Positions 52,150-60,550 of a stretch of 64,000 nt of DNA are shown here, piece by piece. The position numbers were made by a program, and so were the translations under genes. This DNA comes from an uncultured Streptomyces sp. (GTDB lineage Bacteria > Actinomycetota > Actinomycetes > Streptomycetales > Streptomycetaceae). The stretch spans positions 248,001 through 312,000 of the forward strand of contig NZ_CANLBS010000003.1 of NCBI RefSeq assembly GCF_947488945.1, read 5' to 3'. The stretch's first letter is position 1, and the number at the start of each line of letters is the position of its first letter. The notes beneath the pieces were generated by a model. The model worked only from the letters and a program-made list of their open reading frames with translations. It was not told the origin of the DNA and searched no databases.

Positions 52150-54105
52150 CTATCGCTGCGGGGACGCCACGGCGCGGGCCGCCGTCACCTCCTGCCGCAC
52201 CGGCTCCAGCACGCTCTCCGGATCGCCGCCGAGATCGGTGCGGACGGCGGTCAGCACGTCGCTGCGCCGTACGTCGGCGGCCAGTTCCCGCAACTGCCGC
52301 ACGATCGGTTCCACCTCCCACGCCGGTGGTCCGGGTGCTCCCTGTCCGACCCGCACCCGGGCCGCCGTGGTGGCGTCCACGATGCGTTCGACCGCCACCA
52401 CCAGTGGCCACCAGGCCGCCGCCCGCCGCCCCACCGGGGGTGGCTCGGTCAGGGCCCGCTGGAATTCGGTCCGTACGGCGGACAGGTCGCGGTAGAGCAG
52501 CCGCCGCGCCCGGTTCAGTCCCGCACGGTCGTGGGACGCGCCGTCGAAGGCGTACGCGACATAGTCGGCGATGTCGTCCACGGCTTCGGCGAGGCGCGAA
52601 CCGACCCGGGTGTGCCAGCTCTCCGGCCACAGGAGGTAGCCCGCCACCAGCACGATCGCGCAGCCGATCAGCGAATCCACGAACCGCGGCACCACCAGGC
52701 TCACCCCCTGGTGGCCGAGCAGGTCGGACAGCAACAGCACGGCGGGGGTGATGGCCGCGGTCTGGAACGCGTACCCCTTCGCCGTGAAGGCGGGGATCAG
52801 GGCGGCCAGCACCATCATCACCGGTACGTCCCACCAGCCGGTCGGCACCTCCGCGAGCAGGGGCGCCGCGATGACCAGCCCGGCGGCGGTGCCGACCGCC
52901 CGCAGCACCGCGCGGGAGAAGACCGAACCGAAGTCGGGCTTCAGCACGAAGGTGACGGTGAGCGCGACCCAGTAGGAGCGCGGTACCGGGATCAGCGCGG
53001 CGAGGGACTGCGCCAGCCCGATGCAGAGCGCCAGCCTGAGGCCGTAGCGCCAGGACTCGCGGGAGAGCAGCGCGCCGCGCAGTGCCTGCCGGACGCGCGC
53101 CCGGAGCGCGGGGTCGGCCGCCCGGTCGTGGCCGGCGTCGGGGGCGTACGGATCGGGTGCCGAACCGTGGACCACCGCGACCGCGTGCAGCAGCGCGCTG
53201 TCCACCGGGCGGGTGGCGCGGGGCGTGGGCGGCGGCGGTTCGGCGGGGGCCGTCCCACGGGTCCGGTCGCGCGCGATGTCGTCGGCGAGGGCGCGGACGG
53301 CGGCCGGGATCCGCGGGGGCAGCGGTCCGCCGTGCACATGGGCGGCGGGCGCGGCCTCGATCAGCGGGATCAGCGCGTTCAGGCGGGCGAGCAGCCGTAC
53401 CAGCGGTGAGCTGCGCCCGTGGTAGCGGGCGCGCCGGGCGAGGATCAGGTCGTACGCGGTGTCGAGCGAGGCGGTGACGGCCTGGCGCCGCTGTTCGTAC
53501 GCCGGGGTGCCCGCGGCGGCGAGGAGGTCGGCGACCGAGCGGTAGGCGGCGGCGACCGCCGACCGTTCGGGGAGACCGCGCCGGAACGGCCAGGTGAGCA
53601 GCGCCAGTGCCAGCACCACCAGTCCGCCGACGGCCAGCAGCAACGGGGCTACCCACCAGGGGTCGGGCATGGGGAGTCCGGCGCCGACCACGGCGTTCAG
53701 CAGGAGCAGCAGCCCGGAGACCGAGGCCACGGCACCGATCGTGGAGATCATTCCGGAGACGAGCGCGACGGCCGTCAGGACGGCCACGGACGCCCAGCCG
53801 GTGTCGAAGACCAGCGAGCCGAGAGTGACGCCGAGCGCCCCGAAGAGCTGCGGCACCGCGATGTTGAAGACCCGCATCCGGTAGGCGTCGGCGGTGTCCC
53901 CGATGACGCCGGAGAGCGCGCCCATGGAGACGAGCGCGCCGTAGGACAGCCGGTCGGTGGCGATGCCGACGGCCAGCGGCGCCGCCATGGCGACGGCGGC
54001 CCGCAGCACCGGCCCGCGCGGGACCGGGGTCTTCTGCGGGCGCAGGCCGGACACGAGCCAGGCCGGCGGCCCCACCCGTTTCCTTCCGGCGTCAGCCGTG
54101 GCCAC
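52150..54105 (-). CDS. FUSC family membrane protein (aromatic acid exporter-like)
   Basis: 651 residues: two blocks of about five to six helices (about 35-175 and 360-500) separated by a cytosolic helical domain, with a C-terminal cytosolic tail. The second block contains SRESWRYGLRLALCIGLAQSLAALIPVPRSYWVALTVTFVLKPDFGSVFSRAVLR (positions ~355-410), the FUSC/YccS signature, followed by GTAAGLVIAAPLL. Relatives export aromatic acids or efflux other compounds; the substrate is unknown. GTG 54105 has GGGAGG upstream. Confidence 0.9.
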   Translation of the reverse strand: MATADAGRKRVGPPAWLVSGLRPQKTPVPRGPVLRAAVAMAAPLAVGIATDRLSYGALVSMGALSGVIGDTADAYRMRVFNIAVPQLFGALGVTLGSLVFDTGWASVAVLTAVALVSGMISTIGAVASVSGLLLLLNAVVGAGLPMPDPWWVAPLLLAVGGLVVLALALLTWPFRRGLPERSAVAAAYRSVADLLAAAGTPAYEQRRQAVTASLDTAYDLILARRARYHGRSSPLVRLLARLNALIPLIEAAPAAHVHGGPLPPRIPAAVRALADDIARDRTRGTAPAEPPPPTPRATRPVDSALLHAVAVVHGSAPDPYAPDAGHDRAADPALRARVRQALRGALLSRESWRYGLRLALCIGLAQSLAALIPVPRSYWVALTVTFVLKPDFGSVFSRAVLRAVGTAAGLVIAAPLLAEVPTGWWDVPVMMVLAALIPAFTAKGYAFQTAAITPAVLLLSDLLGHQGVSLVVPRFVDSLIGCAIVLVAGYLLWPESWHTRVGSRLAEAVDDIADYVAYAFDGASHDRAGLNRARRLLYRDLSAVRTEFQRALTEPPPVGRRAAAWWPLVVAVERIVDATTAARVRVGQGAPGPPAWEVEPIVRQLRELAADVRRSDVLTAVRTDLGGDPESVLEPVRQEVTAARAVASPQR

Positions 54106-54187
54106 GGCTCATTGCCTCCCTGCTGGTACGGGCGGGTACGGGTCCGCGCGCGGTATGGGCCCACGCGCGGTCGGCGGGCCGGTCACG

Positions 54188-54439
54188 TCAGTTGCGGTAG
54201 CCCTCGACCTCACCGGGCGGGCGGATACGGGCGGCGGAGGGGTCCTCGCCGTACTCGCTGAGGGCGCGGCGCTGGCGGAGCAGGTCCCAGCACTGGTCCA
54301 GGCGGATCTCCACCTCGCGCAGTCTGGCTCGTTCCTCGTCCGCGAGACCTGAGGTGGTGGACCGGCCGCGCAGGGCCCGTTCCTCGGCGACGAGCCGGTC
54401 GATCTCGCCGATGATGTCGTCGTTCCGGTCGGCGGCCAT
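54188..54439 (-). CDS. DUF2630 small protein
   Basis: 83 residues: DDIIGEIDRLVAEERALRGR, LADEERARLREVEIRLDQCWDLLRQRRALSEYGEDPSAARIRP (positions 31-73), the conserved pattern of actinobacterial DUF2630 proteins, predicted as two long helices. Function unknown. It starts at ATG 54439. Confidence 0.88.
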   Translation of the reverse strand: MAADRNDDIIGEIDRLVAEERALRGRSTTSGLADEERARLREVEIRLDQCWDLLRQRRALSEYGEDPSAARIRPPGEVEGYRN

Positions 54440-54517
54440 GTCGTGGTCCTTTCTGGGGGTGTGGTCACAGGTCCGGCGCGGGGCGCCGGACGGTTCCGCG
54501 GCCGCGGCCGCGGCGCG

Positions 54518-55477
54518 TCAGGGAGCGAAGAGCGTCTTTCCGCGCGCCCCGCCCGCACGGTTCCGGTCGAGGGCGTCCGGCGCCTTCTCCAGCGGCAGTT
54601 CGGCGTCGACGAGGACCCGCAGCGCACCGTCGGCGACCGCGGCGGCCAGTCGTTCGAGCGAGTCGCGCCCGGGGGCGAGCCGGAAGTCCGTGCGGACCAC
54701 CCGTGGCCCCTCGGCGGCGGGGCCCGCGGCGGAGGCGGCGCCACGGGTGCTGAGCGCGGTCCCACCGTCGCGGACGAGGCTGACGTGGACGCCGAACTCG
54801 GTGGGGTCCGCGGCGACGAGGTCCACCAGGACGTCGACCCCGTCAGGGTGGGCCCCGCGTACGGCGGGTCCCAGGGTCTCGGGCCCGGCCGAGGTGTCGA
54901 CGGTGAGCGCGGCGCCGAGGGCGGTCATCCCGAGGCGCGCGTTGCCGCGCACGGCGGCCACCACCCGCATCCCGCGCGCGGCGGCGAGCTGGGTGAGGAA
55001 GGTGCCGACGCCGCCCGCCGCACCGATGATCAGCAGGCTGTCGCCGTTCCGCGCGCCACTGGCGTCGAGCAACTGGGCGGCGGCGGTACCGGCGGTCGGC
55101 AGCGCGGCGGCGGACCGCAGCGACAGCCGGCGCGGTACCAGCGTGACCGGGGAGTCCTCGTGCACCGCCACGTACTCGGCGTACGCACCGCGCCCCGGCC
55201 CCGGCTCGCAGACCCGGCCGACGACGCGGTCACCGACCCGGAAGCGGTTGTCGCCGGGACCGATCATGTCGACGCGGCCCGCGAAGTCCACGCCGACCAC
55301 CAGCGGGAGAGGCACCGTTTCCGGACCGTTTCCGACGGCGTCCGCGGCCTGCCAGTCGCCCGGATTGAGGGCCGCGTACTCGACCCGCACCCGCAGCTCC
55401 CCCTGTCCCGGAACGGGTTTCGGGAGTTCGGCCAGGACCGGCGCCCGGTGGGGCGCGCTCACGGCGACGGCTCGCAT
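54518..55477 (-). CDS. Quinone oxidoreductase-like MDR protein
   Basis: 319 residues of the zinc-free MDR family: N-terminal GroES-like fold (LRVRVEYAALNPGDWQAADAVG), VGVDFAGRVDMIGPG, GAYAEYVAVHEDSPVTLVPRRL, and the NADPH loop IIGAAGGVGTFLTQLAAARGMRVVA (about 155-180). The substrate is unknown; quinones or enones are typical. ATG 55477 has GGGAGG upstream. It is only distantly related to the oxidoreductase at 3.7 kb. Confidence 0.88.
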   Translation of the reverse strand: MRAVAVSAPHRAPVLAELPKPVPGQGELRVRVEYAALNPGDWQAADAVGNGPETVPLPLVVGVDFAGRVDMIGPGDNRFRVGDRVVGRVCEPGPGRGAYAEYVAVHEDSPVTLVPRRLSLRSAAALPTAGTAAAQLLDASGARNGDSLLIIGAAGGVGTFLTQLAAARGMRVVAAVRGNARLGMTALGAALTVDTSAGPETLGPAVRGAHPDGVDVLVDLVAADPTEFGVHVSLVRDGGTALSTRGAASAAGPAAEGPRVVRTDFRLAPGRDSLERLAAAVADGALRVLVDAELPLEKAPDALDRNRAGGARGKTLFAP

Positions 55478-55595
55478 ACGGCTGACCTCCCAGTCGCCGA
55501 GTGGCAGTGGTCGACGGACCGATCCCACTCTCGCCCGCTCCACCCCCGAGCGCACCCCGAACGGCCGGGCGCCCGGCGGGGCAGGCCGGTACGGA

Positions 55596-56471
55596 TCAGA
55601 CCGCGACGCCGTCGCGCCCGCCCCGCCGGAGCAGCAGCCGGCCGGCCACCCCGGCGACCAGCAGCACCGCACCCGCCGTCAGCACCCACCAGACGGTGGT
55701 CCGCAGCGAGGCGGTGAGCGCGTCGGAGACGGCCGCCGCCCCCGCCCGGTCGCCGTCCGGCACCGCGTCCAGCACCCGCGACCTGGCGACCGCCAGCAGT
55801 ACCCGCAGCACCAGCGCGCCGATCATCAGCCCCGCCCCCGCGACCGCCGCCGCGAACAGTCCGGCGGCGCGGCCGCCCCGGACCGTGGCCAGCCCCACCA
55901 CCAGGACCAGGAGGACCGCGGTTCCCACGGCCGGCCAGACGCTGGCGTACCGCAGCCACCGGAACGAGCTGCGCAGCCGGTCCGCCGCGTCCCCCGACAC
56001 GACGGTGAGTTCGGTGTGGGTGACCGGGATCTGGTCGGCGAACGGCGTCCCGTCGTCCACCAGCCGCTGCTTCACCTGCTCGATCACCGGGGCCAGGTCG
56101 ATGGTGACCGCCTCCCCGTCCTCGTCGTCGAGGGCCCGGGTCATTGCGGTGTGCGCGGTGCGGTTGGCGGAGTCCCACGCGGTGCGGAACGTGTCCGTCG
56201 TGGTGAAGGAGAGCACGCCCCGGTGCAGGAACTGCTCGGCGGAATCCTGGAGCGGACCGAGGTCGAGGTGGGTCATCACCTCGTCGGTGATCAGGTCGGC
56301 GACGGTGTCGCGCACCGCGGGGTCCGAGGAGAGCGGCGAGACGGCGGCGACATAGCGGTCGGTGTCGTCGATCTCCAGATCCACCCAGGCGGAGAGCGCG
56401 CTCAGCGGCACCAGGACGGCGAGCAGCACGAGCAGGAGGGCCGAAAGTGTCGCTGAGTGAGAGGTCCGCAC
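55596..56471 (-). CDS. Integral membrane protein of unknown function
   Basis: 291 residues. TM1 (LSALLLVLLAVLVPLSALSAW) is followed by an outside domain of about 140 residues (DLEIDDTDRYVAAVSPLSSDPAVRDTVADLITDEV...) and three C-terminal helices (about 175-195, 205-230, 255-280). The DTDRYVAAVSPLSSDPAVRD pattern is common in uncharacterised actinobacterial membrane proteins. GTG 56471 was chosen as the first start before TM1; no good ribosome binding site is seen. Confidence 0.75.
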   Translation of the reverse strand: MRTSHSATLSALLLVLLAVLVPLSALSAWVDLEIDDTDRYVAAVSPLSSDPAVRDTVADLITDEVMTHLDLGPLQDSAEQFLHRGVLSFTTTDTFRTAWDSANRTAHTAMTRALDDEDGEAVTIDLAPVIEQVKQRLVDDGTPFADQIPVTHTELTVVSGDAADRLRSSFRWLRYASVWPAVGTAVLLVLVVGLATVRGGRAAGLFAAAVAGAGLMIGALVLRVLLAVARSRVLDAVPDGDRAGAAAVSDALTASLRTTVWWVLTAGAVLLVAGVAGRLLLRRGGRDGVAV

Positions 56472-56588
56472 CCGCCCAGCCAATCCCGGCGGCGGGCGGG
56501 GCGCTGCGGGCCGTCGGCCATTCGAGTTGCCGTGCGGTGCGACCGGGTGTGCTCTGGAGAGAACGGGGCGAAGGAAGGAGCCATCGCG

Positions 56589-56996
56589 ATGGCCACACAC
56601 GCAGCCATGCCCTCCCGTGGGGGACCACGGGCCCGCACGCCCGCCCGTCGGCACACGGCGCTGGCCTGGGCGCTTCCGCTCGTACTGGGCGTGATCTACG
56701 GCTTCTACGCGGCGTTCATCCGGCGCGACGGAGGCCCCATCACCGGTGGACAGGTCGTGCTCGGCCTGGTGGCCGGGGCGGCGATGGCGGCGCTCTGCTT
56801 CGCGCTCGGGCGGGTTCATCACTCCCTGCCGCGCGAGATGCGGGCCGCCGCGTACGGTGCGCTGACCGCCTGCGCGATCGGCTTCCTAGTGAGCCTGACC
56901 GACACCACCGTGCTGCGGTCCTCGGTCCTGGGACTGATCGTCGGCATCCCGGTGGCGGTCGCCTGCTTCTACCTGTTCTACACGCACGAGGAGTGA
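56589..56996 (+). CDS. Small integral membrane protein
   Basis: 135 residues with about four helices: LAWALPLVLGVIYGFYAAFI, VVLGLVAGAAMAALCFALG, AAYGALTACAIGFLVSL and LGLIVGIPVAVACFYLFYT, after a basic N-terminus. No family was recognised. ATG 56589 has AAGGAG nine bases upstream. It is divergent from the previous membrane protein gene. Confidence 0.8.
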   Translation: MATHAAMPSRGGPRARTPARRHTALAWALPLVLGVIYGFYAAFIRRDGGPITGGQVVLGLVAGAAMAALCFALGRVHHSLPREMRAAAYGALTACAIGFLVSLTDTTVLRSSVLGLIVGIPVAVACFYLFYTHEE

Positions 56997-57081
56997 GCGG
57001 GACCGGATGAGCCGGTGCGCCTGCGCACCTGCCCGACCGGACGGCAACCGGTAGGCAGGGAGTGACGGCGGGCGAAGACGA

Positions 57082-57115
57082 AAAGGGGCCCGTGCCGTTC
57101 GGCACGGACCCCTTT
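57082..57115. terminator. Bidirectional terminator
   Basis: AAAGGGGCCCGTGCC pairs with GGCACGGACCCCTTT with one mismatch, loop GTTC. It sits between the convergent small membrane protein and universal stress protein genes. Confidence 0.75.
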
Positions 57116-57156
57116 CGGCGGGGAGGGCGGCGATCGCCGGTCGCGGGCGGGCCGGT

Positions 57157-57579
57157 TCAGTCGCGGACGACCGTCACCGGGCAGTTGGCGTGCTGCACCA
57201 CGTGGAGGCTCACCGAGCCCAGCAGGGTCGCCTTGAAACCGCTGTACCCGCGCGCGCCGACGACCAGCAGGTTCGCGCCCCTGGCGCGCTCGATCAGCGA
57301 CTGCGCGGGATTGCCGAGCACCACGATCTTGGTGATCCCGGCCGCGCCCTCGACACCGAGCGCTTCTTCCAGCGCCTCGTTCAGCGAGGTGGTCGCCAGA
57401 GCATGCGGGTCGAAGTCCTCCGGCATGCCCGGCATCATCGATGCCCAGCTCGTCGCGGGGTACTCCCAGCTGTTCACCGCCTCCACGGTGTCGCCCGTGT
57501 ACTCGGCCTGGCGCACGGCCCACCGCAGCGCCTTGATCGACGGATCCGAACCGTCCACGCCGACGACGATCCTGCCCAT
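57157..57579 (-). CDS. Universal stress protein (UspA family)
   Basis: 140 residues with one Usp domain: start IVVGVDGSDPSIKALRWAV and the ATP-binding signature GARGYSGFKATLLGSVS (G-2x-G-9x-G-S/T). Dimeric, cytoplasmic. In actinobacteria these proteins are induced in hypoxia and stationary phase. ATG 57579 has GGGAGG upstream. TTGAGA/TACAGT at 57668-57638 (minus strand, 19-base spacer) could be its promoter. Confidence 0.92.
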   Translation of the reverse strand: MGRIVVGVDGSDPSIKALRWAVRQAEYTGDTVEAVNSWEYPATSWASMMPGMPEDFDPHALATTSLNEALEEALGVEGAAGITKIVVLGNPAQSLIERARGANLLVVGARGYSGFKATLLGSVSLHVVQHANCPVTVVRD

Positions 57580-57604
57580 GTCTGCCTCCCGTTCCTACGC
57601 TTTC

Positions 57605-57635
57605 GAGGCGTCCCGCCGAGGCGGCGGGACGCCTC
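57605..57635 (-). terminator. Hairpin between FMN reductase and universal stress genes
   Basis: GAGGCGTCCCGCC (57605-57617) pairs perfectly with GGCGGGACGCCTC (57623-57635). It may terminate the FMN reductase operon or, if the proposed promoter is right, form a 5' hairpin of the universal stress mRNA. The rest of 57636-57847 holds no gene. Confidence 0.5.
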
Positions 57636-57847
57636 CCACTGTAATCAAAACGGACATAAGCCTCTCAAGCGTGGTCCGGGAGAGTCCGGAGTCCGGGAGA
57701 GTTCGGGAGAAAGTGGCCGTGATGCCGGGACTGGGCCTGCCGCTCCGGGGCCGGGCCCCGCCGGGACCGGGCCCCCGCGCCGGGGACCGGCATCCCGGGT
57801 CTGTATCCGGTGCCGCGCCGTGCCGGCCACCGCCACGGGCCCGTCGC

Positions 57848-58504
57848 TCACTCCGGGCGCAGTGCCGCCAACTGCTGCTCGAACGGCACGATGGCGTCCA
57901 GCCCGTCGTCCAGGCCGAGATCGCGCGTGGCACCCGAGACGGTGCGCCCGAGAACGGCCGAGGCCAGCTCGCCGCCCGCGCGGCGGATGCGGGACGGCAG
58001 GCCGTCCGCGTAGCCGTCACCGGCCGCGCCCCAGTCCTCGGAGGCCGCGTAGACGGAGGTCGGCAGCGTCACGGTCCGCAGGTAGGCGAAGAGCGGACGC
58101 ATCGCGTGCTCCAGCACCAGCGAGTGGCGGGGTGAACCGCCCGTCGCCCCGATGACGACGGGCTTGCCGGTCAGCGCGGTCTTCTCGACCAGGTCGAAGA
58201 AGGACTTGAACAGTCCGCTGTACGAGGCGCTGAACACGGGCGTCACCGCGATCAGGCCGTCCGCGCCGGTCACCGCGTCGATCGCCTCGCGCAGCGCGCT
58301 CGGCGGGAAGCCGGTGACCAGGTTGTTGGCTATGTCGACGGCGAGGTCGCGCAGCTCCACGACGCGGACCTCGACGGGGCGGTCCGTGCCGGCCGCAAGC
58401 TGTTCGCGGGCGGCGGCGGCCAGCCGGTCGGCGAGCAGCCGGGTGGAGGAAGGGCTGCTCAGACCCGCCGACACGGCGACGATCCTGAAAGCGGTGGTGG
58501 TCAT
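57848..58504 (-). CDS. NADPH-dependent FMN reductase (CE1759-like)
   Basis: 218 residues of the flavodoxin-like fold: IVAVSAGLSSPSSTRLLADRLA binds the FMN phosphate, and GLIAVTPVFSASYSGLFKSFFDLVE and KPVVIGATGGSPRHSLVLEHAMRPLFAYL are typical of the FMN reductases paired with luciferase-like monooxygenases. It should supply reduced FMN to the LLM oxygenase encoded five bases upstream. ATG 58504. Confidence 0.9.
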   Translation of the reverse strand: MTTTAFRIVAVSAGLSSPSSTRLLADRLAAAAREQLAAGTDRPVEVRVVELRDLAVDIANNLVTGFPPSALREAIDAVTGADGLIAVTPVFSASYSGLFKSFFDLVEKTALTGKPVVIGATGGSPRHSLVLEHAMRPLFAYLRTVTLPTSVYAASEDWGAAGDGYADGLPSRIRRAGGELASAVLGRTVSGATRDLGLDDGLDAIVPFEQQLAALRPE

Positions 58505-58509
58505 GACGG

Positions 58510-59604
58510 TCAGACCTCCTGGGGGGTGGCGGCGGCACGGGCGGCGGTGACCGCCGGGTGGACGGGGGCGTCCGGGACACCGGCCGGGCGCAGTCGGTCG
58601 AACTCCTTGCGCAGCACCGGAACGACCTCCTCGCCGAGAATGTCGAGCTGCTCCAGGACCGTCTTCAGCGGGAGTCCCGCGTGGTCCATCAGGAAGAGCT
58701 GGCGCTGGTAGTCGCCGACCTCGTCACGGAAGGACAGGGTCCGCTCGATGACCTCCTGCGGGGAGCCCACGGTCAGCGGGGTCTCGCGGGTGAAGTCCTC
58801 CAGCGACGGCCCGTGTCCGTAGACCGGCGCGTTGTCGAAGTACGGGCGGAACTCCTTGACGGCGTCCTGCGAGTTCTTGCGCATGAACACCTGGCCGCCG
58901 AGTCCGACGATGGCCTGCTCGGGCGTCCCGTGGCCGTAGTGGGCGTACCGCTGCCGGTACAGGCGGACCATCTTCTTGGTGTGGTCCATGGGCCAGAAGA
59001 TGTTGTTGTGGAAGAAGCCGTCGCCGTAGTACGCGGCCTGCTCGGCGATCTCCGGGGACCGGATGGAGCCGTGCCAGACGAACGGCGGGACGCCGTCCAG
59101 CGGGCGGGGGGTCGCGGTGAACGACTGGAGCGGAGTGCGGAACTTGCCTTCCCAGTCGACGACGTCCTCGCGCCACAGCTTGTGCAGCAGCGCGTAGTTC
59201 TCGATGGCCAGCGGGATGCCCTGGCGGATGTCCTTGCCGAACCACGGGTAGACCGGGCCGGTGTTGCCGCGCCCCATCATCAGGTCCACGCGGCCGTCGG
59301 CGAGGTGCTGCAGGGTGGCGTAGTCCTCGGCGATCTTCACCGGGTCGTTGGTGGTGATCAGCGTGGTGGAGGTGGAGAGGATCAGCTTCTCGGTGCGGGC
59401 CGCGATGTAGCCGAGCGTGGTGGTCGGCGAGGACGGGACGAACGGCGGGTTGTGGTGCTCACCGGTGGCGAACACGTCGAGGCCTACTTCCTCGACCTTC
59501 TGCGCGATGGCCAGCGTCGCCTTGATCCGCTCGTTCTCGGTCGGTGTCCGGCCGGTGGTCGGGTCGGTGGTGATGTCTCCGACGGTGAAGATCCCGAACT
59601 GCAT
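58510..59604 (-). CDS. LLM-class flavin-dependent oxidoreductase (CE1758-like)
   Basis: A 364-residue luciferase-like monooxygenase: MQFGIFTVGDITTDPTTG, GEHHNPPFVPSSPTTTLGYIAARTE (positions ~48-72), RVDLMMGRGNTGPVYPWFG, and FVWHGSIRSPEIAEQAAYYGDGFFHNN. It uses reduced FMN and O2 to oxidise an unknown substrate; the paired FMN reductase is next in the operon. ATG 59604 has GGAGG nine bases upstream. The promoter region carries TTGAAC direct repeats. Confidence 0.92.
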   Translation of the reverse strand: MQFGIFTVGDITTDPTTGRTPTENERIKATLAIAQKVEEVGLDVFATGEHHNPPFVPSSPTTTLGYIAARTEKLILSTSTTLITTNDPVKIAEDYATLQHLADGRVDLMMGRGNTGPVYPWFGKDIRQGIPLAIENYALLHKLWREDVVDWEGKFRTPLQSFTATPRPLDGVPPFVWHGSIRSPEIAEQAAYYGDGFFHNNIFWPMDHTKKMVRLYRQRYAHYGHGTPEQAIVGLGGQVFMRKNSQDAVKEFRPYFDNAPVYGHGPSLEDFTRETPLTVGSPQEVIERTLSFRDEVGDYQRQLFLMDHAGLPLKTVLEQLDILGEEVVPVLRKEFDRLRPAGVPDAPVHPAVTAARAAATPQEV

Positions 59605-59624
59605 GGCGCCCGCCTCCGTTGTTG

Positions 59625-59646
59625 TTGAACCTTGAACTATCTGAAC
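59625..59646. promoter_or_regulatory. TTGAAC direct repeats upstream of LLM oxidoreductase
   Basis: TTGAAC (59625-59630), TTGAAC (59632-59637) and CTGAAC (59641-59646) lie 21-42 bases before ATG 59604 on the minus strand. They look like a repressor site and resemble the half-sites before the pirin gene. Confidence 0.5.
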
Positions 59647-59897
59647 ACACCCTACAACGGGACCACCCCCCGCCCTATTCCGGCACCTCGCCCCCGACCG
59701 CGTTCCGCCCGGTCCGCCCTGGTCAGGAGCGTCGCCCTGTCCTCCGCCGGCCGACCGACAGAGGGACGGCGCGTACGTGCGTACGCCGGGGGCCGACGGG
59801 TGCGCGATGGTGGTCGGTGCTCGGCGGACGACGGAGCGGCGCCCCCTCCGGGCGTGAAGGTGCGGGTGTGTTGCGGGGCGACAGAGAGGGAGCGTCC

Positions 59898-60032
59898 GTG
59901 AGCGAGCGCGAGACCGAGGAGTGGAAAGAGCGCGGAGTGGCGCTCCGCGTCTTCCTCTATATCTTCGGCACGCACCTGTTCGCGGGTTTCGTCTACCTGC
60001 TGTTCTACGTCGGCGACCACGCCCACAAGTGA
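59898..60032 (+). CDS. DUF6126-like single-TM small protein
   Basis: 44 residues: a charged start (SERETEEWKERG) and one helix VFLYIFGTHLFAGFVYLLFYVG ending DHAHK (helix residues ~20-40). It matches the short actinobacterial membrane protein family DUF6126, of unknown function. GTG 59898 has GAGGGAG six bases upstream. It would be missed by a 60-residue cut-off from this start. Confidence 0.8.
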   Translation: MSERETEEWKERGVALRVFLYIFGTHLFAGFVYLLFYVGDHAHK

Positions 60033-60036
60033 CCCT

Positions 60037-60068
60037 CCGTGCACGGGGGCGACTCCGGGGGTGCACGG
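60037..60068 (+). terminator. Hairpin after DUF6126-like gene
   Basis: CCGTGCAC (60037-60044) pairs with GTGCACGG (60061-60068), five bases after the stop. The G-rich stretch to 60230 shows no gene. Confidence 0.55.
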
Positions 60069-60195
60069 GGACGGTGGGTGATGCGGTGCGGCGGGGGTTG
60101 CGGGGGGCGTGGGCGAGGGGTGCCCGGCGGGCCGGTGGGCGGTGCGAATGGCGCTTGATGTGCAGCGAGTTGGCCTGTGGTGGCTGGCCGGGCCA

Positions 60196-60288
60196 TAGAC
60201 TCGTGGAGCACTGTGGCGAGGGGGTTTGCGTGAGGTCGGGCAGGAAGCAAAGAAACAGCAAAGCCCCCTGAAACGCGCAGGTCGCGAA
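60196..60288 (+). promoter_or_regulatory. Probable CRISPR leader
   Basis: The sequence before the first repeat contains a -10-like TAGACT (60196-60201) and an unusually A-rich stretch (60240-60275). The first two repeats are identical and the last is most diverged, so the leader should be on this side. Confidence 0.5.
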
Positions 60289-60500
60289 GTGCTCTCCGCG
60301 CGAGCGGAGGTGGGCCGCACCCCGGCGGCGACGAACACGGATGCGGCGCGTGCTCTCCGCGCGAGCGGAGGTGGGCCGCGGCTCGGCCTGGCACCCCCCG
60401 CGGGTCCGGTGTGCTCTCTGCGCGAGCGGAGGTGGGCCGCACGGCGGCACCCTGCGCCGCCTCTGACTCGGGTGCTTTCCGTGCGAGCGGAGGTGGGCCG
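60289..60500 (+). CRISPR. Four-repeat, three-spacer CRISPR array (type I-E-like)
   Basis: Four 29-bp repeats at 60289-60317, 60350-60378, 60411-60439 and 60472-60500, with three 32-bp spacers (60318-60349, 60379-60410, 60440-60471) and an exact 61-base period: the geometry of type I-E. The repeat begins GTGCTCTCC and ends GGTGGGCCG; CTCCGC/GCGGAG form a 6-bp hairpin with loop GCGA. Repeats 1 and 2 are identical, repeat 3 has one change and repeat 4 two. No cas gene lies in the window, so the array is isolated here. The spacers are GC-rich and their targets are unknown. Confidence 0.93.
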
Positions 60501-60550
60501 GATTCCGGGGACGGGATGGGGGATCGGCTCGGCGGGTGGGCCGCGTGGGG

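Noticed and set aside
60033..60195. G-rich stretch as a G-quadruplex regulator
   Set aside because: G-runs are expected at this GC level and no clear four-tract arrangement tied to a promoter was found.
60515..60543. A possible fifth CRISPR repeat ending GGTGGGCCG
   Set aside because: Only the last nine bases match and the 61-base spacing is broken.
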